From: 2-02-FULL-55-14 sp964473365
Lineage (GTDB): Bacteria; Bacteroidota; Ignavibacteria; UBA10030
Assembly: GCA_964473365.1 (NCBI GenBank)
Contig: CAYYOV010000003.1
Span: 86,831 to 150,830, forward strand
Reading direction: 5' to 3'
DNA: 64,000 nucleotides
Shown: one piece after another, positions 16,513 through 24,737 of the stretch
Position numbering within the stretch: position 1 is the first letter of the stretch
How the letters are laid out: each line of letters opens with the position of its first letter
Notes under the pieces: generated by a model
The model's database searches: none
Told to the model about the DNA's origin: nothing
The model's input: the letters and a program-made list of their open reading frames with translations, nothing else
Program-made: the position numbers and the translations under genes

Positions 16513-17487
16513 CTAAGCCCCGCCGTAGAAATTCCTGTCCCAGCGGTGCTGCTTGATGGCCTTCAGAAGCTCGGGACTCAGGAAGCGACCATCCGAGACG
16601 GCCGCATTGGAGGCTACGTGGGCAACCGTTCGCATGCCGGGGATGATCGTTGAGACCGCCGGGTGGCTGAGGGTAAACCGGAGCGCCAATTCGGGGATGG
16701 TCGCCGCTTCTTCTCCAAGCAAGCCACGGAGTCGCTCGACCCGCTCATGGACCTGGAGCTTTCGCTCCCCCCGGAAATAGTTGGCCCGGAAATCTCCCTC
16801 CTGAAACGTCGTTGAAGGAGTGACGGACCCGGTCAAACCTCCTTCATCCAACGGCACGCGGACGATCACACCGATCTGATGTTCACGGCAGTACGGAAAG
16901 AGTTCCTCTTCCGGAGACTGGTCGAAGATATTATAGATCACCTGGACGGATGCGAGCAGGCCCGTTTCAAGTGCCTTCAGGACGTTGGCGGGTTGGTGAT
17001 CGTTGATCGAGATCCCCCAGTGCCGCACCTTTCCTTCATCCTGCAGTGCCCGAATGGCGTCCTGCCATTCATTCGATTCCGACCATTCATCCGACCATAC
17101 GTGGAATTGTTGCACGTCGATCGTGTCGACGCCAAGGTTGCGGAGGCTCTGCTCCGTGCAGGCGCGGATGTATTCAGCCGGGAACGCATTTCGAAGCGGA
17201 GTATCTTTGGCCGCAGGCCAGCGGCGGTTCTTCGGTGGGATCTTGGTCGCAACGACGATCGGCTGGCGCGATTCCCTTCGCACCTTGCCCAGCAGACGCT
17301 CACTGTGTCCTTCGTTGTACGCCAGTGCCGTGTCGATGAAATTCACGCCACGTTCGATCGCATCTCGCAGCGCCCGGACCGATTCTCCGTCATCGGAGCC
17401 TTTCCAGAGGCCACCTCCGATCCCCCACGCCCCGTAGCCGATCTCTGACAGCTGATATCCGGTCTTGCCGAATGCTCGTGTTTTCAT
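16513..17487 (-). CDS. Aldo/keto reductase family oxidoreductase
   Basis: A 324-residue NADPH-dependent oxidoreductase of the aldo/keto reductase TIM-barrel family. It starts MKTRAFGKTGYQLSEIGYG; the catalytic Asp and Tyr are in NFIDTALAYNEGHSE (about 50-64) and the lysine in VATKIPPKN. The histidine position is in DVQQFHVW. The C-terminal ALRFTLSHPAVSTIIPGMRT is the NADP-binding segment. The physiological substrate cannot be told. It stands alone between tRNA-Val and a transporter gene, separated from both by 80-130 bases. Confidence 0.9.
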   Translation of the reverse strand: MKTRAFGKTGYQLSEIGYGAWGIGGGLWKGSDDGESVRALRDAIERGVNFIDTALAYNEGHSERLLGKVRRESRQPIVVATKIPPKNRRWPAAKDTPLRNAFPAEYIRACTEQSLRNLGVDTIDVQQFHVWSDEWSESNEWQDAIRALQDEGKVRHWGISINDHQPANVLKALETGLLASVQVIYNIFDQSPEEELFPYCREHQIGVIVRVPLDEGGLTGSVTPSTTFQEGDFRANYFRGERKLQVHERVERLRGLLGEEAATIPELALRFTLSHPAVSTIIPGMRTVAHVASNAAVSDGRFLSPELLKAIKQHRWDRNFYGGA

Positions 17488-17571
17488 GCGATCGGGTGCG
17501 TGATCATGACTCGTGGAGGATGTCTCATGGCCGCGGGTTCCGCACCGGGAGCCTTGCCGTCGTATCCCTTC

Positions 17572-19056
17572 TCACTCACGTGATCGAGCCGTCACAGCGA
17601 GTCCTCCCCCGCCGATGATGATCATGATCACCGCCTGAACGAGCGTCTTGTACTGTACGGACTCCGAGGCAAATCCGGCGGAATAGGCGAACCCCAGACC
17701 AACAACCATCAGCATCGAATAGACCCCGAGCATGATCTTGCGCGCGCGGGTGTTGGCTTCCGGCGTATCGACGGAAAAGAACCGGTGGTATGTCATCAAT
17801 CCCGCGATCGCAATACCGTCGAGGGCCGCGAACATCAGCCAGAAACGGTGGACGGCCTCCGGCGCGTCAGGGGAGCCGATGAAGGGCTTCAAGGATGATT
17901 CGTAGAGCGCGCCTCCGAGGTTCGACCCAAGCAGGCTCCCGACGACCCCATACAGGAACGCATAGCCCATGTAGACCGCTTTTCGATCCGGCGGTGCGAC
18001 GAGTCCGACGTAACTGTAGTACTTCGGATGGGCGGTCATCTCGCCGATCGAGAACACAACGATACCGGCGACGAAGACCCAGACGTTGAGACCGAACGCC
18101 AGGAGTACGAAACCGATCAGCCCGAGCGTCATCCCGAGACTCATCGTCGGCAACGGTTTCGCGTTCTTGACAAGGTTACTGACAACGACCTGGAGCAGGA
18201 TGATGGTCCCGGCATTGATCACCGTGACGTGCTCGACGTCAAACGAGAATGTCACCCCAAAGGAGGCGAAGAACGCATTGACCGGGGCCGGGTCGACGAA
18301 GTCACGCAAGAACCAAAGGACGGAACCGAAGTTCTGGAAGTAGAGGACCCAGAATCCGGAGTAGAGGACGATCATCAGCATGAACCGTGCATCGCCCAGG
18401 ACCATGGCCGCATCTCGAGCGACCTGTCCGAGCGTTTTGGAACTCTGTGGCCGATCAGGGTCCTTGTAAATCAGCAAGGTCGGGAGGAGCATCAGGCCGC
18501 AGTAGGCCGCGGAAGCGGTGAAGATGTAGCTCCACGAGAATCCCTTGAGATACGACGTCACGAACGGGGCCAGGAACGCCCCGAGGTTGATCATCCAGTA
18601 GTAGATCCCGAAACCAAGTCCGGAGTTCGTCTCGTTCGTCGTGCGTGCGATCGTGCCCGTGATAATGGGCTTGAAGAGTCCCGAGCCGGTGGCCATGACG
18701 AGCAGGCTGGTGAAGACCGCTCCGTACGTGCTCATATGCCCAGTGGCGTAATATCCAACGGTCAGGAACGAGAACGCCGTCAACAGCATGCGCCGATATC
18801 CATACCGGTCGGCCAGCGCACCTCCGACGATAGGTACGATGTACGTGAAGGCATACACGAGCCCCTGGAGGAACCCTACGGATTGCTCCGAGAATCCGAG
18901 CCCCCCTTCGTCGATGGCATTCGTGAGGTAGACCGCCAGAACGGCGTTCATACCGTAGTAGGCCCCTCGCTCGAACAGTTCCATCACGTTCGAGATCCAA
19001 AATACGCGGGGGAAGGAGCGGAGCACAGAGCCGCCGGGGTTTGGTGTGGTGGTCAT
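17572..19056 (-). CDS. POT/PTR-type proton-dependent peptide transporter (MFS)
   Basis: A 494-residue inner-membrane protein with about 12-14 hydrophobic segments. The first helix carries ELFERGAYYGMNAVL, matching the ExxERFxYYG signature of proton-coupled oligopeptide transporters. The loop ALADRYGYRRML is the MFS A-motif, and the fifth helix area has MATGSGLFKPIITGTIA. POT proteins take up di- and tripeptides with protons. Some relatives carry other solutes, and the Phe of the signature is Gly here, so the substrate is inferred. No linked peptidase is seen. Confidence 0.8.
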   Translation of the reverse strand: MTTTPNPGGSVLRSFPRVFWISNVMELFERGAYYGMNAVLAVYLTNAIDEGGLGFSEQSVGFLQGLVYAFTYIVPIVGGALADRYGYRRMLLTAFSFLTVGYYATGHMSTYGAVFTSLLVMATGSGLFKPIITGTIARTTNETNSGLGFGIYYWMINLGAFLAPFVTSYLKGFSWSYIFTASAAYCGLMLLPTLLIYKDPDRPQSSKTLGQVARDAAMVLGDARFMLMIVLYSGFWVLYFQNFGSVLWFLRDFVDPAPVNAFFASFGVTFSFDVEHVTVINAGTIILLQVVVSNLVKNAKPLPTMSLGMTLGLIGFVLLAFGLNVWVFVAGIVVFSIGEMTAHPKYYSYVGLVAPPDRKAVYMGYAFLYGVVGSLLGSNLGGALYESSLKPFIGSPDAPEAVHRFWLMFAALDGIAIAGLMTYHRFFSVDTPEANTRARKIMLGVYSMLMVVGLGFAYSAGFASESVQYKTLVQAVIMIIIGGGGLAVTARSRE

Positions 19057-19163
19057 TGGTCGGTTATGAGGATAGCCTCAAAGAACGCATCGATCGGCGA
19101 ACAAATGAAGGCGCATCGTCTCGTCGTCGATCGGCGTCTTTGATGGGAGTGAATAATGCTGGT

Positions 19164-19403
19164 TCACGTGCCCTTCGGTCCGGACGTCATCTTGTTCCAC
19201 AGCTCGTCCAGCTCTCTTCTGGACTTTGGAGGTTTGTATGTGCGATGAAGCTTCTGCAGCCGTTCTGCCGCCGCGGCGTCAAGGTCCTCGTCGTCTTTAT
19301 GGCGCTGGAGGAGGCCGAAGAACTGGTCCTTGTCCTTCGGGGCCATCTTGTATTGGAGCGGTATAAGCTCCTCGATCAGTCTCGTTTGTTCGGTGCGATT
19401 CAT
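19164..19403 (-). CDS. Small conserved-looking hypothetical protein (79 aa)
   Basis: A 79-residue charged, probably helical protein (MNRTEQTRLIEELIPLQYKM at the start, then KDKDQFFGLLQRHKDDEDLD and PPKSRRELDELWNKM). There is no membrane helix, signal peptide or known motif. The ATG at 19403 is supported by AGGTGA five bases upstream. A longer frame would run through the tRNA-Leu gene and is not credible. Function unknown. Confidence 0.65.
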   Translation of the reverse strand: MNRTEQTRLIEELIPLQYKMAPKDKDQFFGLLQRHKDDEDLDAAAAERLQKLHRTYKPPKSRRELDELWNKMTSGPKGT

Positions 19404-19538
19404 GGGATCACCTGGGAGCTTTCGGCTCGTTCGGTCCTCGGGCCGCATTGAGGTGACACTTTCATAGGCTAGTCCCGCACATTCCCTACCTGCGAACCTA
19501 CCAGCTCGTTTCCCACCTCTCTCCTCTGCTTCGTTCAG

Positions 19539-19624
19539 TGCCGCGGGCGGGAGTCGAACCCGCATGCCCCTTGCGGGACTTGGGATTTTAAGTCCCATGC
19601 GTCTGCCAATTTCGCCACCGCGGC
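19539..19624 (-). tRNA. tRNA-Leu (anticodon TAA)
   Basis: Minus-strand cloverleaf with acceptor GCCGCGG/CCGCGGC and discriminator A, anticodon stem TGGGA/TCCCA with loop CTTAAAA (TAA), a long class-II variable arm around GTCCCGCAAGGGGC, and T arm GGGTTCGACTCCC. It reads UUA and UUG leucine codons. Confidence 0.96.
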
Positions 19625-19941
19625 ATACCATTGCAAATTGAAGATCTGAAATTGGGAATTGAACAGTGACCGTCCCCCGGTCATGCAAGATAGATGATTG
19701 TGACGCCGGAGGAAAGAGCGGCGAGGATACAGAAAACGGCGAAAGGACAGCTTTTGGCATGCCCTTCCTCACCGTACAATGGTCAGTCTCCCCTTCAGAA
19801 CGATCGATGCTTCAGGATCTCAGGCTCCCACGGTCCTGCAGCATCAACATGTCGACCCAGAAATGACAAAGGGCCAGCCACTGGCTAGCCCTTCACGCGT
19901 TCACAATCTCCGATCTGCATCTTACAATTTTCGACACTCAG
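19625..19941. other. Intergenic stretch between tRNA-Leu and tRNA-Cys
   Basis: No credible gene is seen in these 317 bases. The part next to tRNA-Leu has TCAATTTG (minus strand) nine bases before the tRNA, a possible weak -7 box. A small TGACC/GGTCA stem lies near 19662-19678. A strong terminator for the tRNA-Cys transcript lies at 19866-19893. Confidence 0.6.
19866..19893 (-). terminator. Terminator after tRNA-Cys
   Basis: Minus-strand stem AAGGGCTAGCC/GGCTGGCCCTT with a three-base loop (one T-G pair) and a short T-rich tail, about 50 bases after the 3' end of tRNA-Cys. Confidence 0.75.
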
Positions 19942-20013
19942 AGGCGCCGGACGGATTCGAACCGTCGCATAAAGGTTTTGCAGACCTCTCCCTTACCACT
20001 TGGGTACGGCGCC
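19942..20013 (-). tRNA. tRNA-Cys (anticodon GCA)
   Basis: Minus-strand cloverleaf with acceptor GGCGCCG/CGGCGCC and the U discriminator expected for tRNA-Cys, anticodon loop CTGCAAA (GCA) and T arm ACGGTTCGAATCCGT. Confidence 0.95.
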
Positions 20014-20107
20014 GAAGGCAAGGTAGAAGGTAGAGTGAAGATTGCAGAAGGGAAAGACAACGAGCGACCGAAGTCTCAGGCTTTCACCAACAAGCCGACT
20101 ATCGATG

Positions 20108-20140
20108 AAAAGAGCACCCAGAGGTGAAATTCGGGTGCTC
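20108..20140 (-). terminator. Terminator after tRNA-Gly
   Basis: Minus-strand stem GAGCACCC/GGGTGCTC with a 13-base loop followed by TTTTC, about 75 bases downstream of tRNA-Gly and upstream of tRNA-Cys. Confidence 0.75.
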
Positions 20141-20215
20141 CGCATCAGGCAACATCTTTTCAAGCGCGCTTCTTCTTCCCCATCTACCTTCTTCAATCGA
20201 ACTTCTACCTTGTTG

Positions 20216-20288
<73 letters not shown>

Positions 20289-20403
20289 ATGGAAACCTAG
20301 AAGTGAAAAGGATAAAGGAAGATGTGAGCACAAAAGCCCGCTTGAACTTCCTTCAACTTCTACCGTACATCCCTCAAACTTCTCGCACGCCTAATATAGC
20401 CAA

Positions 20404-20928
20404 TCATCTCTTCCGCCGCAAGGGTCCCAACAGGTCGGCATACGAACCCCCGATGATCTCATCCGCACGTATGCGGAATGCAGACCGCAATGTTCGGTAA
20501 AGCCGCACGGCTTGACGAGGCCCCCGTCGAAGAAGCACCTCAAACTCGATGAAGCTTCCCAGGTCATTCACCTGGTCAAGGTGGATCCGGGCGTTCTGCA
20601 ACACGAATAGTGTCCGGCGCTTTCGGACCACGATGCGCGCTCGCCATGCAGCATTCAGCGCCGACATGGTCCGCCGTGGGTCTGAGAGTGGGTAGACCAT
20701 GTATGCTGACCAACGTCCGGCTCCTGCTGCCGTCGAGGGACGATCATAGAAGATCAACTCGTTCCGGCTCCCGCGTATCTCGCGCAACTTGAGCCGTCCA
20801 GACGGGACTTCAAAATACGTGTCCGTCTGGCGCATCACGCCGATTTCCTTCGCTCCGAGCGACCGGGCGATACGCCGAGCTGATCTAAGCGACCGGCAGC
20901 GGGCCTTCAGTTCGAGGTTGTGGGCCAC
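20404..20928 (-). CDS. CYTH-domain protein (class IV adenylate cyclase-like)
   Basis: A 174-residue soluble protein with the CYTH tunnel fold, which binds triphosphates with metal ions. Visible signs are the N-terminal charged strand NLELKAR, corresponding to the ExExK motif, KLREIRGSRNELIFYDRP, VVRKRRTLFVLQNARIHLDQV and GSFIEFEV. Members include class-IV adenylate cyclases (CyaB-like) and triphosphatases, so cyclic-AMP synthesis is possible but not shown. Start codon GTG. The gene follows greA with four bases between. Confidence 0.8.
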   Translation of the reverse strand: MAHNLELKARCRSLRSARRIARSLGAKEIGVMRQTDTYFEVPSGRLKLREIRGSRNELIFYDRPSTAAGAGRWSAYMVYPLSDPRRTMSALNAAWRARIVVRKRRTLFVLQNARIHLDQVNDLGSFIEFEVLLRRGPRQAVRLYRTLRSAFRIRADEIIGGSYADLLGPLRRKR

Positions 20929-20932
20929 CGGC

Positions 20933-21418
20933 CTAGCGATTGATCTCCAGGATCTTGTACTGCAGCGTTCCGGCCGGGACCTTGATGGATACTGTCTCGC
21001 CGGCCGTCTTTCCGAGCAATCCTTTGCCGATGGGCGAGGTCACGGAGATCTTGTTCTTGTCGAAATCGGCCTCCTCGGGTGCGACCAAGCGGTATTCGAT
21101 GACCTCCTTCGACTTCATGTCTTGCAGCTTCACAAGAGAGAGGATGTAGATCTTGTCGTTGGGCAGGTCGGAGGCCTCGATGACGCGAGCTCGCGCGAGC
21201 GTCTCTTCCAGCTTGGCGATCCGCAGCTCCAGGTGGGCCTGCGCCTCTCGGGCAGCGTCATACTCGGCGTTCTCGCTGAGATCGCCATGACCCCGAGCTT
21301 CCTGGATCTTCTGGATGACATCTGCTCGCCCGTGGATCCGGAGCTCCTTGAGTTCCTGCTCAAGCTCCGCCATCCGCTCGCGTGTCAGATAGACGTGACC
21401 ATTATTGCTTTCGACCAT
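20933..21418 (-). CDS. greA: Transcription elongation factor GreA
   Basis: GreA enters the RNA polymerase secondary channel and stimulates cleavage of backtracked RNA. The 161-residue protein has the N-terminal coiled coil (RMAELEQELKELR, QEARGHGDLSENAEYDAAREAQ, with the acidic DLSEN tip) and the C-terminal FKBP-like domain with SVTSPIGKGLLGKTAGETVSIKVPAG split by ordinary turns. It lies between ribBA and the CYTH gene, with two hairpins in its upstream region. Confidence 0.97.
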   Translation of the reverse strand: MVESNNGHVYLTRERMAELEQELKELRIHGRADVIQKIQEARGHGDLSENAEYDAAREAQAHLELRIAKLEETLARARVIEASDLPNDKIYILSLVKLQDMKSKEVIEYRLVAPEEADFDKNKISVTSPIGKGLLGKTAGETVSIKVPAGTLQYKILEINR

Positions 21419-21431
21419 ACCGCTCTCCCTG

Positions 21432-21465
21432 AAAAAACCATTGCCCCCGGCAGTGAGCCGAGGGC
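21432..21465 (-). terminator. Leader terminator 14 bases before greA
   Basis: Minus-strand stem GCCCTCGGC/GCCGGGGGC followed after five bases by six T. It lies directly before greA and after a second terminator, so it may reduce readthrough from ribBA into greA or act in a greA leader. Confidence 0.65.
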
Positions 21466-21476
21466 GTCTTCAAACA

Positions 21477-21506
21477 CAAAAGCCAACATCGCGCGATGGT
21501 GGCTTT
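21477..21506 (-). terminator. Terminator after ribBA, symmetrical on both strands
   Basis: A long near-perfect stem AAAAGCCA-CATCG/CGATG-TGGCTTTT with one mismatch and runs of T on both strands. It lies 50 bases after the ribBA stop codon. Confidence 0.85.
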
Positions 21507-21555
21507 TCACGCCACAACGTACCGCATTTCGCGCAGAAGCGCAAGTGGCGCCCGG

Positions 21556-22785
21556 TCAGGCCCGGTCTGCTTTGGGCTCGATCAGGATCAGGTGGCCAAG
21601 TTTGTCGCGTTTGGCCTTCAGATACCGCTCGTTGTGGCTCGTGGGATCGATCTCCAATGGGACCCGTTCCACGATCTCGAGTCCATAGCCGCTGAGTCCG
21701 ACCACTTTCTTGGGATTGTTCGTCATCAGGCGGATGCGCCGGACACCGAGATCACGAAGGATCTGCGCCCCGATGCCATAATCCCGCAGGTCCGCGCGGA
21801 AGCCGAGCTGTTCGTTCGCTTCAACGGTGTCGAGCCCGTCGTCCTGGAGGCGATACGCCTTCAGCTTGTTCGAAAGTCCGATCCCCCGCCCCTCCTGCCT
21901 CATGTACACGATGACCCCACGCCCTTCCCGCTCGACGCGTTCCATCGAGGCCACCAATTGTGCGTTGCAGTCGCATCGGAGGGACCCGAAGACGTCACCC
22001 GTCAGACACTCGGAATGAACCCGCACGAGGACCGGTTCATCGCCGCCGATCAGTCCCTTGACCAGGACGACGTGTTCCTTCTGATCGGTCGTGCTCCGGT
22101 AGAGATGCAGGATGAACTCTCCATGTTCCGAAGGCAGTCGTGTTGTCACCTGGCGCTGGACGAGCGTTTCCCGCCGCATCCGGTACTCGATGAGCGACCG
22201 CACGCTGATCATGACAAGCCCGTGCCGCTCTGCCAAGCCCTGCAACTGCGGCAACCGTGCCATCGTGCCGTCCTCGTTCAGGATCTCTGTAAGCACGCCC
22301 GCAGGCTGCAGGCCGGCCAATCGGCACAGATCTACTACCGCTTCCGTGTGCCCGGCGCGGCGAAGGACTCCGCCGTCCATCGCACGAAGCGGGAACACAT
22401 GCCCGGGGCGTGCCAGGTCCGTCCGTTTTGTGGCGGGGTCCGCCAGCGCCCGGACGGTGGCCGCACGGTCGGCGGCCGACACGCCTGTCGTTGTACCGTG
22501 CAGGTAGTCGACTGAAATGGTGAACGGCGTCTCGTGGAGCGACGTGTTCACATCCACCATGGCCTCGAGACCGAGCGCGGACGCCCGTTCACGCGTGACC
22601 GGGGCACACAGCACGCCCCGGCCTTCGCGAACGAAGAAGTTGATCGTTTCTGCAGTGGCCACTTCCGCCGCAGCCACAAAATCGCCTTCATTCTCGCGCT
22701 CTTCGTCGTCGACGACAATGATGATCCGGCCCTGGCGGAGGGCCGCCAAAGCGTCGTCTATGGTATGCATCGTCGACATGGACAT
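21556..22785 (-). CDS. ribBA: Bifunctional 3,4-DHBP synthase / GTP cyclohydrolase II
   Basis: Makes both precursors of riboflavin: residues 1-205 (RibB) convert ribulose 5-phosphate to 3,4-dihydroxybutanone phosphate (VVDDEERENEGDFVAAAE, RPGHVFPLRA, GHTEAVVDLCRLAG), and residues 206-409 (RibA) open GTP (VRVHSECLTGDVFGSLRCDC with the zinc cysteines, VYMRQEGRGIGL, LGVRRIRLMTNNPKK). Both active sites look intact. The 409-residue length is usual. The start region has two close ATGs (MSMSTM). The gene is six bases from yajC. Confidence 0.97.
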   Translation of the reverse strand: MSMSTMHTIDDALAALRQGRIIIVVDDEERENEGDFVAAAEVATAETINFFVREGRGVLCAPVTRERASALGLEAMVDVNTSLHETPFTISVDYLHGTTTGVSAADRAATVRALADPATKRTDLARPGHVFPLRAMDGGVLRRAGHTEAVVDLCRLAGLQPAGVLTEILNEDGTMARLPQLQGLAERHGLVMISVRSLIEYRMRRETLVQRQVTTRLPSEHGEFILHLYRSTTDQKEHVVLVKGLIGGDEPVLVRVHSECLTGDVFGSLRCDCNAQLVASMERVEREGRGVIVYMRQEGRGIGLSNKLKAYRLQDDGLDTVEANEQLGFRADLRDYGIGAQILRDLGVRRIRLMTNNPKKVVGLSGYGLEIVERVPLEIDPTSHNERYLKAKRDKLGHLILIEPKADRA

Positions 22786-22791
22786 CTGTCC

Positions 22792-23118
22792 TTACTTCGA
22801 GGCCGGTTCGCCTTCGCGCACGATGGTCGTAACGGAACTGCGTTCGACTTTCACCTTCACGTTGTCCGCGATCTGCACCAGGAGCGTCTTCTCCTCGATC
22901 CCGATCACGGTACCGTGCAGTCCACCGGCCGTGACCACCTTATCCCCCTTCTTGAGCGCTGAAAGCATACTTTGACGCTCCTTCTCGCGCTTCTGCTGGG
23001 GGCGAATGATCATGAAGTAGAAGATGGCGATGATGCTACCGAACAGTATGAGGTTGCTGATGAGGCTCGGGCCTTCCTGACCCTGAGGAGCCATGAGCAA
23101 AAGGGTGAATGCTTCCAA
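22792..23118 (-). CDS. yajC: Preprotein translocase subunit YajC
   Basis: Small inner-membrane partner of the SecDF complex. About 108 residues: an N-terminal membrane helix (LISNLILFGSIIAIFYFMII), the conserved RPQQKREKERQSMLSALKKG and a cytoplasmic beta domain (DKVVTAGGLHGTVIGIEEKT). The best start is TTG at 23118, because AAGGAG lies seven bases before it. An ATG eight codons later (23094) is the alternative. It follows tgt by 14 bases; tgt-yajC is a common pairing. Confidence 0.92.
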   Translation of the reverse strand: MEAFTLLLMAPQGQEGPSLISNLILFGSIIAIFYFMIIRPQQKREKERQSMLSALKKGDKVVTAGGLHGTVIGIEEKTLLVQIADNVKVKVERSSVTTIVREGEPASK

Positions 23119-23132
23119 CGGTCTCTCCTTGC

Positions 23133-24263
23133 TTACGATGGATCGGTGACGGTGGCTGTGAGCGTCGCCAGCGTCGTCGTCCGCCAGGCCGCAAACCGGC
23201 CCTCGAGGATCGCCGCCCGCATGGCGCGCATGAGGTTCAAATAGAATGACAGATTGTGCAGGGTCGCGAGGTGCAATCCCAGGACCTCTTTGGCAATGAA
23301 CAAATGCCGGAGGTATGCGCGTGAATACGTCCGACACGTTGGACAGCTGCAATGCTCATCGAGCGGGCGCTGATCGTCCCGGTATACGGCATTCCGCAAG
23401 TTCAGCGTCCCTGCCGCCGTGAATACCTGACCGTTTCGACCGTTCCGGGTTGGAAGCACGCAGTCGAACATGTCCACCCCACGCGCGACGGCTTCGATCA
23501 GATTCTCCGGCGTTCCCACTCCCATCAGATAGCGGGGCCGGTCGGCGGGCAACAGCGGAGTGACTGCCTCAACGATCCGATACATCTCCTCAGCCGATTC
23601 TCCCACCGCCAATCCGCCAATGGCATGGCCCTCGAACCCCATCGATGCGATCGCCTCTGCGCTTCGCGCTCGGAGATCGTCGTAAGTGCTTCCCTGAACG
23701 ATGCCAAATTGCATTTGCTGGTGACCGTAGAGCGGCGACGTAGAATCGAACGCCGACCGTGACCGCTCGGCCCATCGCGTTGTCAGATCGACCGAGCGTG
23801 CCGCGTATTCCCGTTCGCAGGGAAAAGGAGCACACTCGTCCAGCACCATCATGACGTCGGAGCCAATCGACCGTTGCATGGCCACGACCTGCTCGGCCGT
23901 GAATAGGTGAGACGAACCGTCGAGATGTGACTTGAACGTCACCCCCTCCTCGTTGATCTTTCGGAGGTCCGAAAGGCTGAACACTTGGTAGCCACCGCTG
24001 TCCGTCAGGATCGCCCGGTCCCATTGCATGAACCCATGCAATCCACCGAATTTCTCGAGGATCCGATCTCCCGGACGCAAATAGAGATGGTACGTGTTCC
24101 CGAGGATGATTCGCGCTTCGAGCTCCCGAAGGTCGCGCTGATCGACCGCTTTGACCGTCCCTTGCGTACCCACCGGCATGAAGACGGGAGTCAGGACCTC
24201 CCCATGGGCTGTAGCCAACCGTCCTGCCCGTGCGGCGCCATCCTGACCCTGCAGCGTGAACAT
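23133..24263 (-). CDS. tgt: Queuine/preQ1 tRNA-ribosyltransferase
   Basis: Exchanges guanine 34 for preQ1 in tRNAs with GUN anticodons, a step to queuosine. The 376-residue TIM-barrel protein has GTVKAVDQRDLRE, ILGNTYHLYLRPG, ILTDSGGYQVFSLSDLRK with the catalytic aspartate, MVLDECAPFPCE, YLMGVGTPENLIEAV, the second aspartate in FDCVLPTRNGRNG, and the zinc site CSCPTCRTYSRAYLRHL. All key residues are present. It heads a run tgt-yajC-ribBA. Confidence 0.97.
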   Translation of the reverse strand: MFTLQGQDGAARAGRLATAHGEVLTPVFMPVGTQGTVKAVDQRDLRELEARIILGNTYHLYLRPGDRILEKFGGLHGFMQWDRAILTDSGGYQVFSLSDLRKINEEGVTFKSHLDGSSHLFTAEQVVAMQRSIGSDVMMVLDECAPFPCEREYAARSVDLTTRWAERSRSAFDSTSPLYGHQQMQFGIVQGSTYDDLRARSAEAIASMGFEGHAIGGLAVGESAEEMYRIVEAVTPLLPADRPRYLMGVGTPENLIEAVARGVDMFDCVLPTRNGRNGQVFTAAGTLNLRNAVYRDDQRPLDEHCSCPTCRTYSRAYLRHLFIAKEVLGLHLATLHNLSFYLNLMRAMRAAILEGRFAAWRTTTLATLTATVTDPS

Positions 24264-24347
24264 GTCGACCGATCGAATGTGGGGAACAAAAAACGCCGGG
24301 ATGCGTTCCGGCGGACAGACCCAAGATAGCGCAAAATCGCAGGCAAA

Positions 24348-24737
24348 TCAATCCGCGCGTGACAGTTGGGAAGCAGGTCGTCGTTGCCACGCGATGAAGC
24401 CTGCCGCAACGACCGCGCCAACGACATCGGCGCCAAGGTCCAGCCAGCTCGGCACTCGGCCCGGTACATACGATTGATGGAACTCATCCGACAAGCCATA
24501 GACGGTTGCGAACACGACCGCCAGGATCAATGCACGCCGAACGCCTACGTTCCACCAACTTTGATGATAGATCGCCCGATACGCCGTCCAAGCAAGCACT
24601 CCGTACACGATCGCATGGGCCAGTTTGTCGAGCTGGTACGGAAGCGGCACATGTGCGATCTGCGGAAGTGACGAGAGGACAAAGATGGTGAACGCCCAGG
24701 CCAGCAACGGACCTTGGTACTTCAAGACCTTGATCAC
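24348..24737 (-). CDS. VanZ-like membrane protein
   Basis: A 129-residue protein with about four membrane helices and the VanZ-type features: FVLSSLPQ early, LDKLAHAIVYGVLA, ATVYGLSDEFHQSYVPGR and LDLGADVVGAVVAAG. The name comes from a gene of a teicoplanin-resistance cluster; the family is broad and its biochemical role is unknown. The start is GTG and overlaps the nnr stop (GTGA). Confidence 0.8.
   Translation of the reverse strand: MIKVLKYQGPLLAWAFTIFVLSSLPQIAHVPLPYQLDKLAHAIVYGVLAWTAYRAIYHQSWWNVGVRRALILAVVFATVYGLSDEFHQSYVPGRVPSWLDLGADVVGAVVAAGFIAWQRRPASQLSRAD

Noticed and set aside
19164..19772. 202-codon version of the small hypothetical protein
   Set aside because: Its first half reads through the tRNA-Leu gene; the ATG at 19403 has a proper ribosome site.
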